NCBI GenBank assembly: GCA_900757905.1
Contig: CAAEPN010000194.1
Coordinates: forward strand, 1-12,766
Direction: 5' to 3'
Source: Clostridia bacterium
GTDB taxonomy: Bacteria; Bacillota; Clostridia; Oscillospirales; CAG-382
DNA: 12,766 nt
Position 1 is the stretch's first letter, and each line of letters begins with the position of its first letter. The notes beneath the pieces were generated by a model. That model was not told where the DNA came from. It searched no databases and saw only the letters and a program-made list of their open reading frames with translations. The position numbers were made by a program, and so were the translations under genes. Positions 1-5,416 of the stretch are shown here, piece after piece.

Positions 1-445
1 ACTTGCCCTGCTCGTCCATCGGGCGCATCGTTAAGAGGATATGGGCGTGGGGATTACCGCTGCCTGTGTTGTGAACATTGAAGTCGGCGCACATTCCTTT
101 GGAAACAAATTGAGAGGAACAGTATTCACGGACAAGCCGTAACTGTTCCTCTCTGGATAACTCTATGGGCAGGGCAACTTCTAACTCTCTTGCCAGTTGG
201 GAATTGCCCGCCTTTTCGATTTCCTCCACGCTGTTCCATAGCGTTCCCCGGTCTTTGAAGCCTAGTGGAGCATTGGGTGGCAGCAGGATTTCGGAATGGA
301 CGATGCCGCCTTTCTTGGTGTAGTCGTGGGTTATGCCGTCCCACTCGTTTGTGATTTTCTCGCCGCTTCGGTAGGCGGCTGCTGCGACTGCGGATTTACC
401 GCTGCCACGGCTGACGATCTTAATGCTGCAATGGTAAATTGCGAT
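1..445 (-). CDS. mobA: MobA/MobL family relaxase, N-terminal part (runs off the left edge), likely ATC start
   Basis: This gene encodes the relaxase that nicks oriT and pilots the strand during conjugal mobilization. The 148 visible codons match the MobA/MobL (MOBQ) family: an IAIYHCSIKIVSRG start, the AAAYRSGEKI segment, LPPNAP, NSQLARELEVALP, and a metal-binding HNTGSGNPHAHILLTMRP motif near residue 130. The C-terminus is off the window. An in-frame TAA lies eight codons before the conserved start and no ATG, GTG or TTG lies between, while a GGAGG sits 7 bases before an ATC codon at 445-443. The next in-frame GTG is about 70 codons downstream and would remove the conserved N-terminus, including the catalytic Tyr region. 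I therefore call ATC as the initiator. The gene faces away from the oriT immediately upstream. The family call is firm; the start is an inference from the sequence. Confidence 0.88.
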   Translation of the reverse strand, partial: MAIYHCSIKIVSRGSGKSAVAAAAYRSGEKITNEWDGITHDYTKKGGIVHSEILLPPNAPLGFKDRGTLWNSVEEIEKAGNSQLARELEVALPIELSREEQLRLVREYCSSQFVSKGMCADFNVHNTGSGNPHAHILLTMRPMDEQGK

Positions 446-480
446 AGTACCACCTCCCGGTTTCGGTTATTCAGACTTGT

Positions 481-689
481 GGAAAGTGAATAGCTTGCGA
501 AGCAAGGTGTTCGCTTTCCGCAAGTGCGCTAAAGGGTAGACAGCGTAAGCTGTCGCAGGGAAAATGCAGTTTTCCCTGTGCGGCGCAAACCGCCAATGTG
601 GGAGTGTGGATTTCCCACGCTCCCACAAAGCCCTCGGCAGAGCGCACGACACCCGACAGGGTGTATAAGTGCGCCCTTGTAAACAAGGG
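481..689 (+). other. oriT: oriT region with IncQ/MOBQ-type nic sequence and seven hairpins
   Basis: The gene-free interval between the relaxase and the DUF3847 gene is almost entirely inverted repeats: 481-519 (nested, with an inner CTTGC-GAA-GCAAG), 539-554, 556-578 (9-bp perfect stem), 580-593, 598-626 (about 12 bp with one wobble), 649-664 and 674-689. Directly after the 649-664 hairpin (ACACCC/GGGTGT) comes TAAGTGCGCCCT at 666-677. From memory this is the nic-region core of the RSF1010/R1162 (IncQ) oriT family, where a short hairpin also lies just 5' of the nic sequence. A MobA/MobL gene next door fits. The exact nick position is not assigned. Confidence 0.82.
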
Positions 690-691
690 TA

Positions 692-988
692 TTATTCCGT
701 AACCCCTCCCTCGGCTCGTTTTTTCAAAAATGCTTTTGCTTCCTCGCTGTGTACTGCGTGGTAAAGGTAGTCTTTCGCTTCCTCGTCCGTCATGGCGATC
801 AACTCCGGCACGATGCTTTCCAGATAGCCGCCACGGGCGCAAAGGCGGTGCGTTCTGATGCGGCGTTCCTCTACGGACAACTTCCGTGTCAGCACTTTCT
901 CCCGGTTTTGATACTGTCGTAGCTGCTTTTGTGCAAGCTCCAATTCGGCGTTACATTCTGCAAGGGTGGTCGGTTGTTTTCTCGGCAT
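692..988 (-). CDS. DUF3847 family mobilization-associated protein
   Basis: This 98-residue protein resembles the DUF3847 family, small proteins found beside MobA/MobL relaxases in Clostridia and Bacteroidetes elements. A charged helical, probably coiled-coil region at about residues 8-48 (TLAECNAELELAQKQLRQYQ and on) is followed by the conserved RTHRLCARGGYLESI segment at 45-59 and the DEEAKDYLYHAV helix. The start is supported by AGGAGG about 6 bases upstream of the ATG. It lies immediately upstream of oriT, with its stop next to the last hairpin. A role as an accessory oriT-binding or relaxosome protein is inferred from position; no biochemical function is known to me. Confidence 0.8.
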   Translation of the reverse strand: MPRKQPTTLAECNAELELAQKQLRQYQNREKVLTRKLSVEERRIRTHRLCARGGYLESIVPELIAMTDEEAKDYLYHAVHSEEAKAFLKKRAEGGVTE

Positions 989-1019
989 ATCGTTCCTCCT
1001 ATGATTTTGTTTTGGATAT

Positions 1020-1054
1020 GAAAAGACCGCCTACCTTTTTACGGTAGACGGTCT
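1020..1054 (-). terminator. Rho-independent terminator closing the restriction cassette
   Basis: The AGACCG...CTACC arm (1024-1035) pairs with GGTAG...CGGTCT (1043-1054) with one bulge or mismatch. Read on the minus strand the stem is followed by TTTT. It lies about 10 bases after the stop of the zinc-knuckle gene and before the DUF3847 ribosome binding site, so it separates the cassette from the mobilization genes. Confidence 0.75.
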
Positions 1055-1064
1055 GTCATTCGTT

Positions 1065-1244
1065 TTATCGGCAATCTTTACACCAAGACTGGTTTCTGAC
1101 TTGCCCATTTTCGCCTTTTTTCATTTTTCTATAACCAAAGTCGCTCAACGGTTTTTCTTTGCCACAGTGAGGGCAAATACGAGTAGGCTCGCTACCGTTG
1201 TATCCACTTGATTGAATAATTGGTCTTTGCTTATTGTCTGCCAT
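1065..1244 (-). CDS. Small zinc-knuckle protein, third gene of the restriction-modification cassette
   Basis: This 59-residue protein has one predicted zinc site made of C24-x2-C27 and C55-x2-C58. The intervening KEKPLSDFGYRKMKKG is the layout often seen in the N-terminal zinc region of HNH or endonuclease VII-like proteins (CxxCGxxKPLxxF...CKxCR), but here the protein ends right after the second pair, so there is no nuclease domain. ATG at 1244 is chosen because AAGGAGG lies about 9 bases upstream; a longer reading frame from 1286 would overlap the endonuclease end and has no such site. It begins 28 bases after the endonuclease stop and is followed by a terminator, so it is the last gene of that operon. 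I do not recognise a function; it might regulate or assist the restriction system, or be an unrelated passenger. Confidence 0.7.
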   Translation of the reverse strand: MADNKQRPIIQSSGYNGSEPTRICPHCGKEKPLSDFGYRKMKKGENGQVRNQSWCKDCR

Positions 1245-1272
1245 GCTTTCCACCCTCCTTTTCAGCGGAGAG

Positions 1273-2544
1273 TTATTCTTCAACAATTCCCAAAATCCAG
1301 TTTATCCAACCTATGACTGTGGAAGAACGCCGTAAATATGTGCTGTCAGCTTCAACATGATATAGGCTTGAGTTCTTCATAATTTGGATGATGGTTTGTT
1401 TATCCGGCATTTCTCCGCATTGTAGATGTAGTTTTAAGGTTTCGTTGAATACCTTGTGCATCAATATCTGTGTCACAAGAGCAAGTTGGCGTTCCTTGTA
1501 CTCCAACCCCATTATATGATGTCCACGGGCAGACAACTGGAAAAGAATGTTCCCATCTTCGTCATGCCCTTTGTCGATAAGCCCAAGGTATCGTCCTGCA
1601 TCAGTATAATAATTTGTCTGCCGCTCATCAAATGCGTATTCCGATGTTATATCTTGCTTTGTCATCGGTTTCTCATTTAACAACTCGATAAGGTTTACAA
1701 TCCGGGACATACGGTCAGCTTGGGGAAATGAAATTTCAGGCTCAGTTACCAACGGAACAGTTGTCAAAAGGTTTTCAATATCTGACAAGCAGATTTCAGT
1801 TGCGATCACATAATTCTTCTGCTTTACCAGTCTAAGTGAATTATAGTTTTGAGGATCGTCAAACTGATATTGATACAAGTTAAACATACCGTTTGAAAAG
1901 ATAAGGAACACAGGCTTGACCGGCTTGGTTACTCGGCTACTCCATACACGGAAAGGGTAGTAGAGCTGCCTTACAAGAAAATCATCAGACAAGTCCCGTT
2001 TCGCTTCAAAAAGAGAAAGATAGTTAATTCCCTCGTATGCGGCATCAATCTCTATTTGAGAATTTGATACAGCGACATATTTAGTGCCGGTGTCTGTTTC
2101 AATATTAAAGCCAAAACCGCCGGAACTCATGCGACCGCTTACTGTTGACACGAGAGCATCATCTTCCAAAAAATCACTCAATATGCCACAAGCATTTGCA
2201 CAATTCAAAGCAATGGCTTCGCTCACAAGAAACTGCGGCATTAGGCTTTGGATATGAGCAGGAATTGAAATTCTCTGTGCATCAGCAACAGGGGGTTCAA
2301 ATTCTTTATATGCAGAGAATGATGAAATAACATAATCGCCACGAGTGATAGGCAAAATCGCTAATCCGTTGTCTGCAAAAACAGTTGGGAGATTAACTTT
2401 GTGGTCAAACTTAGTCATTAGCCTCGGCTCACGAAATTCTTTGATTTGGTTTGCCGATATTACAAATTGACCACTCCTTTGGATTTCATCAAGAATATCG
2501 TACTTGTCAAAGAGGGCTTGCCAAGCAGTATCATTCAGTCCCAT
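1273..2544 (-). CDS. Probable type II restriction endonuclease (PD-(D/E)XK type) with C-terminal winged-helix-like region
   Basis: This 423-residue protein is encoded directly downstream of an adenine methylase and overlaps it by 14 bases, the normal layout for a type II restriction partner. A candidate PD-(D/E)XK core is visible: E165-I-D167 in a beta strand, E180-A-K182 thirteen residues on (YLSLFEAKRDL), then Q193 in a helix. This matches the D...ExK...Q pattern of such nucleases. The preceding SSGGFGFNIET segment and the following KPVFLIFSNG strand fit the same fold. Residues about 293-345 (MTKQDITSEYAFDERQTNYY to SARGHHIM) resemble a winged helix, plausible for target recognition. It is larger than R.DpnII or MboI-type enzymes (about 280 residues by memory), so it is not simply their ortholog. 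Cleavage specificity should equal that of the methylase, which I cannot read from sequence. The nuclease call is an inference from motif plus context. Confidence 0.78.
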   Translation of the reverse strand: MGLNDTAWQALFDKYDILDEIQRSGQFVISANQIKEFREPRLMTKFDHKVNLPTVFADNGLAILPITRGDYVISSFSAYKEFEPPVADAQRISIPAHIQSLMPQFLVSEAIALNCANACGILSDFLEDDALVSTVSGRMSSGGFGFNIETDTGTKYVAVSNSQIEIDAAYEGINYLSLFEAKRDLSDDFLVRQLYYPFRVWSSRVTKPVKPVFLIFSNGMFNLYQYQFDDPQNYNSLRLVKQKNYVIATEICLSDIENLLTTVPLVTEPEISFPQADRMSRIVNLIELLNEKPMTKQDITSEYAFDERQTNYYTDAGRYLGLIDKGHDEDGNILFQLSARGHHIMGLEYKERQLALVTQILMHKVFNETLKLHLQCGEMPDKQTIIQIMKNSSLYHVEADSTYLRRSSTVIGWINWILGIVEE

Positions 2545-3373
2545 AATTTCTGATTAGCACCTCCTCTATTGCCCCTCGCTTGCTTGCATCTGCGTTGATT
2601 GCTCGCTTTGCCTTTACGATTGTAATATCGTAATCCTTATACAAATCCTTGATAAAATCGGTGGCTGAGTTAGAAAGCATGAATTTTACTCCACGCTTCG
2701 TCAGCTCATCACAGCACTGCTTCAATCTAATCTGCTCGTTTCGGTCAAAGCCGCCCTTGTTATAACCTGTGAAACTTGCTGTATCTGAAACAGGATCGTA
2801 TGGGGGATCAAGATATACAAAACCGCCTTTATTTACTCGTTTCAAAGTTTCAGCAAAATCCTCACTATAAAATGTGATATTGCTTGATGCAAAATATTTG
2901 CTAACAGCCCGAAGAACAGGCTCATTAACTATATTGGGGTTTTTGTAGTGACCAAACGGAGAATTAAACTCACCAGAAGAATTAACCCGGAAAAGCCCAT
3001 TGAAGCAAGTTTTGTTAAGATAGATCAATCTAGAAGCTCGCTCAACCTTCGTCATCGCTTGGTATGCTTCCTTATCTCTATCCATATCTCGCAGTGCATA
3101 AAAATACTCTGAAGTGTTTTCATGTTTTTTCAAATCTTCAAGCAGAGATTCGAGGTCATCACGAATTGTTTCGTAAACAGCTACCAAATCCCCGTTTAAG
3201 TCATTGACGATAGCTTTAGATGGCTGAATGGAAAAAAGAACAGCACCGCCACCTAAAAATGGCTCACAATAAGAAGCGATCCGCTTTGGAAGCAAAGGCG
3301 TAATCTCATCTAAAAGCTGGCGTTTTCCGCCAACCCATTTAACAACTGGGGCAACCAGTTTGTTTTTTGCCAT
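2531..3373 (-). CDS. DNA adenine methyltransferase, D12 (Dam/DpnM) class
   Basis: This protein transfers a methyl group from S-adenosylmethionine to N6 of adenine in the target site, protecting host DNA from the partner nuclease. The 280 residues show the D12 class hallmarks: KWVGGKRQLL at 12-21, the AdoMet motif I EPFLGGG at 37-43, NKTCFNGLFRVNSSGEFNSP at 120-139, and the catalytic DPPY at 189-192. Length and motif order are close to M.DpnII and Dam (GATC), but M.EcoRV (GATATC) belongs to the same class, so GATC is likely rather than shown. The start is ATG at 3373, with AAGGAGG 7 bases upstream; a GTG two codons earlier would sit against that site. It is the first gene of the cassette, so the methylase is made before the nuclease. 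Confidence 0.93.
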   Translation of the reverse strand: MAKNKLVAPVVKWVGGKRQLLDEITPLLPKRIASYCEPFLGGGAVLFSIQPSKAIVNDLNGDLVAVYETIRDDLESLLEDLKKHENTSEYFYALRDMDRDKEAYQAMTKVERASRLIYLNKTCFNGLFRVNSSGEFNSPFGHYKNPNIVNEPVLRAVSKYFASSNITFYSEDFAETLKRVNKGGFVYLDPPYDPVSDTASFTGYNKGGFDRNEQIRLKQCCDELTKRGVKFMLSNSATDFIKDLYKDYDITIVKAKRAINADASKRGAIEEVLIRNYGTE

Positions 3374-3405
3374 TACCACACCTCCTTACAGATCTTTTCA
3401 TAGTA

Positions 3406-3434
3406 ATTATAGCAAAACAGTCTCATTTTTTCAA
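3406..3434 (-). promoter_or_regulatory. Sigma-A-type promoter of the restriction-modification cassette
   Basis: Read on the minus strand, TTGAAA (3434-3429) is separated by 17 bases from TATAAT (3411-3406), and the -10 is preceded by TGC, an extended -10. It lies about 33 bases before the methylase start. The -35 box overlaps the last codons of the upstream 99-residue protein, so the cassette has its own expression signal inside the element operon. Confidence 0.85.
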
Positions 3435-3730
3435 TCACCTTGCTGCATAAAATTTGTAATTTTTTTTGCATAGTCACTCGCCGCCCGTCGGCGTTCCTCG
3501 CTGTACGGTGCGGTCAGACGGAAAGACAATCGCCCCTTTTCAATCTCAAACGCCTTGTAGCCTGTTTCGCTATCCTCGTCCGTCATAGTGCAATGGTCGG
3601 GGTATCGCTCCGCATAGGCGGTCAGCCGCTTCTTCAAGTCGGTGTTGTGGGTGTAGACGGTGATCCTGCTCTTGGTTTCATCAAAAAAGATTTCTGTGGT
3701 TTTCTGCCGCTTGGTAAGTCCTGTTCGCAT
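3431..3730 (-). CDS. Conserved 99-residue mobile-element protein of unknown function
   Basis: The protein begins MRTGLTKRQKTTEIFFDE and continues with a TYNTDLKKRL-like stretch (VYTHNTDLKKRLTAYAERYP) and a C-terminal RLSFRLTAPYSEERRRAA segment. I recognise this as a small protein recurrent in Clostridia conjugative and mobilizable elements, without a known function. The start at 3730 is set by AAAGGAG 6 bases upstream; a longer frame reaching 3820 has no comparable site and runs through a repeat region. The mix of basic residues and beta-strand-like segments is compatible with nucleic acid binding, but no known motif is present. The promoter of the next cassette begins in its last codons. Confidence 0.8.
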   Translation of the reverse strand: MRTGLTKRQKTTEIFFDETKSRITVYTHNTDLKKRLTAYAERYPDHCTMTDEDSETGYKAFEIEKGRLSFRLTAPYSEERRRAASDYAKKITNFMQQGD

Positions 3731-3778
3731 TTTAACTCCTTTCTGCGCCCCTGTTACGCAGTAGGGGCATTTTCGGGT

Positions 3779-3898
3779 GTTTTTCCCGGCTCTTGACTTG
3801 GGAAAAACGGCGATTTTCAAATAGAAACTGCTCGGACAGGGAGTAGTGCGCCCGGGCAGTCGTTATTGGCTGTTTTCTGTTTTTCTCGGCTCTTGACT
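3779..3898. repeat. 20-bp direct repeat pair exactly 100 bp apart
   Basis: The 20-mer at 3779-3798 (GTTTTTCCCGGCTCTTGACT) recurs at 3879-3898 with a single C-to-T change. The first copy lies in the spacer between the 99-residue gene and the HTH gene; the second is inside the 3' end of the HTH gene. The first copy also starts a 9-bp perfect inverted repeat (GTTTTTCCC 3779-3787 with GGGAAAAAC 3800-3808). No function is assigned; it may be a small tandem duplication that has decayed between copies. Confidence 0.6.
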
Positions 3899-4087
3899 GT
3901 TGGTGTGTTTTTTCAGCCAGAGCAATAAATCCTGCTTTATGACCAGCTTCCTCCCGCCGATTTTCAGCGTGGGGAAATCGTCTGCGTTCAGCAGATTGTA
4001 AGCCCCGGCTTTGGATAGGTGCAACGCTTCGGCAAGCTGCTTTGCGTTCAGCACATCGGGTAGATTTGCAAACGGCTCTTTGCTCAT
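3863..4087 (-). CDS. Excisionase-like helix-turn-helix protein (HTH_17 type)
   Basis: This 74-residue protein has a MerR/excisionase-type winged HTH at about residues 10-62: VLNAKQLAEALHLSKAGAYN, LLNADDFPTLKIGGRKLVIK, and QDLLLWLKKH. This is the usual DNA-binding fold of small Xis or regulator proteins encoded on Clostridia elements. The start at 4087 is supported by AAAGGAGG about 5 bases upstream; the longer frame to 4153 would cross the preceding terminator. By family it should bend DNA at the element ends for excision or regulate element genes; which of these is not visible. It follows the sigma-like gene after a terminator. Confidence 0.8.
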   Translation of the reverse strand: MSKEPFANLPDVLNAKQLAEALHLSKAGAYNLLNADDFPTLKIGGRKLVIKQDLLLWLKKHTNSQEPRKTENSQ

Positions 4088-4107
4088 TGATCCTCCTTTC
4101 CCACACG

Positions 4108-4139
4108 AAAAACAGCAGCCACCTTTCGGGTGACTGCTG
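4108..4139 (-). terminator. Rho-independent terminator after the sigma-like gene
   Basis: CAGCAG.CACC (4113-4123) pairs with GGGTG.CTGCTG (4128-4139) around a short loop with one mismatch. On the minus strand the stem is followed by five T residues. It lies about 15 bases after the sigma-like gene stop and just before the ribosome binding site of the HTH gene, so it probably attenuates rather than isolates the downstream genes. Confidence 0.75.
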
Positions 4140-4153
4140 CCGTTCTGCGTCAT

Positions 4154-5086
4154 TTACTTGTCCAGATATTTTCCGTATTCAGCGGTCACAAAATCCTCAT
4201 AGGCACTTGCGATTTTTGCAATCCGCTTGTGTACCGCACTTGCGGTTTTGTAGCCAACCTTGTCTGCGATCTCCTGCTCGGTGTGTCCGTCCATTCGTAG
4301 CTTCAATATCTCCCGGTCTTTGTCGGTGATATTCTGCTCGGCAAAGGCGGCAATCTGCATTTCGGAGATAACCATCTGCTCAAACTCGCTTCGTGGGTCG
4401 GCTACCTCAAAAATGTCTCCGTTCTCGCTCTCCATCATTTCGTCCAGAGAGATAGGCTTGCCGGAACGGTTGTGATACCACTTCCGCATGAAGTCGGTCT
4501 TGACGGTGCTACTTGTGGTTTCGTAGTCCTCAACCGTCCTGTTCTCCCAGATAGCATCAATCATCGGTTGCCAGTTTTCTTCCGCAATTACCATATCGGT
4601 GACATTGCCGATCAGATTGCTGAACTGCTGATAGGTCAGCCACGGCACTTCAACACCCTGCGGGATATTGTATAGGTTTTGAAAGCCAAGTCCGTGTTGC
4701 TCAAACTTCATTCGGATATATGGAATGATGTTGTATGAGAGCCGCCACAAGGGGAAGTAGCCCGCATACTGCTTCATATCGCCGGGAATATCACGGTAGT
4801 TTCCCTTGCGGTCTTTCACTTGGAAGAACTGCCATGCACTCCACGAATAGCAATCCCACACAAGCAGCTTAAACATATCGTCACAAACGATGCTGTCATA
4901 CTTGTCCGTCCGCAAAACCTCGTAAGGGCAGCGTGGCAAGTCAAAAGCCGGTTTCCACTTCTCGGCAAGCTCCTTTGGCAGACTGTAAAACAAAGTCAGC
5001 CACGATTTGTCGCTATCCTGAGGTATCTCGATGATTTCACCGGGCAGCACCACAAGAAAGCCTTTGGGGTCTTTCGGTTGTGTCAT
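4154..5086 (-). CDS. Sigma-70 region 4 domain protein of the mobile element
   Basis: This 310-residue protein ends in a clear sigma-70 region 4 HTH at about residues 252-294 (ITDKDREILKLRMDGHTEQE, then IADKVGYKTASAVHKRIAKI), where promoter -35 DNA would be contacted. A segment at about 200-240 (FMRKWYHNRSGKPISLDEMM, then DPRSEFEQ) resembles the linker before region 4. The N-terminal 200 residues, rich in Trp and Tyr, show no region 2 motif that I can recognise. It may therefore be an element-specific sigma factor with a divergent core-binding part or a regulator that reuses the region 4 fold. Similar proteins head the gene order in related elements. The start is supported by GGAGGT 7 bases upstream of ATG 5086. 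A leader of about 130 bases with an extended -10 lies upstream. Confidence 0.78.
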   Translation of the reverse strand: MTQPKDPKGFLVVLPGEIIEIPQDSDKSWLTLFYSLPKELAEKWKPAFDLPRCPYEVLRTDKYDSIVCDDMFKLLVWDCYSWSAWQFFQVKDRKGNYRDIPGDMKQYAGYFPLWRLSYNIIPYIRMKFEQHGLGFQNLYNIPQGVEVPWLTYQQFSNLIGNVTDMVIAEENWQPMIDAIWENRTVEDYETTSSTVKTDFMRKWYHNRSGKPISLDEMMESENGDIFEVADPRSEFEQMVISEMQIAAFAEQNITDKDREILKLRMDGHTEQEIADKVGYKTASAVHKRIAKIASAYEDFVTAEYGKYLDK

Positions 5087-5225
5087 AGCGTCACCTCCAA
5101 TCGTTTATTTTTGCCCCTCTACTATATATGGCATGAGAAAGTTCAAATTGTTCCAATGCGGCAAAAGTTTTTTGAGATTTTTTGAAAAAACCTCGGAAAG
5201 GAATGGAAAGGATAGATACGATATG

Positions 5226-5234
5226 ATTATAGCA
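5226..5234 (-). promoter_or_regulatory. Extended -10 promoter candidate for the sigma-like gene
   Basis: On the minus strand TGCTATAAT (5234-5226) gives a perfect -10 with a TGn extension, in the same TTTTGCTATAAT context as the restriction cassette promoter. There is no good -35 box at the expected distance. The resulting leader to the start at 5086 would be about 130 bases and holds two CTCAAAAAA-like runs but no riboswitch that I recognise. Confidence 0.5.
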
Positions 5235-5273
5235 AAAAAGCGTGAATAAATCTATTACTTCTACGCAAGGGCA

Positions 5274-5321
5274 AAAAAATAAGCGATACTCGGTCAAAAA
5301 ACCAAGTATCGCTCATTTTTT
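5274..5321. terminator. Bidirectional rho-independent terminator
   Basis: AGCGATACT.GGT (5282-5294) pairs with ACC.AGTATCGCT (5301-5313), 12 bp with one mismatch. A T-rich run follows on the plus strand (5315-5321), and seven A residues precede it (5274-5280), giving a T run on the minus strand. On the minus strand it would stop read-through from the permease gene at 5417 into the element. Confidence 0.8.
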
Positions 5322-5349
5322 CGTTAGCCAATCCCGCCTGACAGATGCC

Positions 5350-5382
5350 GTAAGTGTAATTTTTGGTGAATTACTTTCTTAC
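5350..5382. repeat. Imperfect inverted repeat near the element junction
   Basis: GTAAG.GTAATT (5350-5361) pairs with AATTAC...CTTAC (5369-5382) around a TTTGGTG loop, with a 1-base and a 3-base bulge. There is no U-run, so it is not a terminator by itself. It could be part of a recombination site or a small extragenic repeat. Confidence 0.5.
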
Positions 5383-5388
5383 GAGCAC

Positions 5389-5412
5389 CCGCCTAAAGGG
5401 CGGCATTTTTTT
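5389..5412 (+). terminator. Plus-strand terminator with no plus-strand gene before it
   Basis: CCGCC (5389-5393) pairs with GGCGG (5399-5403) around TAAAG and is followed by seven T residues at 5406-5412. On the minus strand no T run follows. No plus-strand gene ends nearby, so it may belong to a gene now separated by the element insertion. Confidence 0.65.
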
Positions 5413-5416
5413 GCTC

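Larger units (their letters stand above)
1..5400 (-). mobile_element. Integrative mobilizable/conjugative element, right part; boundary approximate
   Basis: A block of co-oriented minus-strand genes shows typical mobile-element content: relaxase, oriT, DUF3847 mobilization protein, excisionase-like HTH protein, sigma-like protein, a conserved 99-residue element protein, and a restriction-modification cargo. No integrase, coupling protein or type IV secretion gene is in the window, so I cannot say whether it is self-transmissible; a MOBQ-type relaxase suggests it is mobilized by a helper. The right boundary is put in the gene-free stretch between the sigma-like gene and the chromosomal permease at 5417; no att repeat could be identified because the left end is outside the window. 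Confidence 0.8.
5087..5416. other. Gene-free junction region between mobile element and chromosome
   Basis: No convincing gene is present. From left to right it holds the leader and promoter of the sigma-like gene, a bidirectional terminator (5274-5321), an imperfect hairpin (5350-5382) and a plus-strand terminator (5389-5412). The style changes here from mobilization genes to ordinary chromosomal genes, so the attachment site probably lies in this interval. No tRNA fragment or repeat that could serve as an att core was recognised. Confidence 0.5.

Noticed and set aside
467..842. Overlapping minus-strand reading frames across the hairpin region
   Set aside because: They run through the seven inverted repeats, have no ribosome binding sites and no family resemblance; one overlaps the DUF3847 gene in another frame.
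3440..3796. 118-residue plus-strand reading frame
   Set aside because: It is the antisense of the conserved 99-residue element protein, which has a good ribosome binding site and a recognised sequence.
3838..3862. A second oriT, suggested by AGTGCGCCC and an ACTGCTCGG/CCGGGCAGT inverted repeat
   Set aside because: The nine-base match lacks the leading TA and the trailing T of the nic core and lies inside the inverted repeat instead of after a short hairpin; the true candidate at 666-677 is complete and next to the relaxase.
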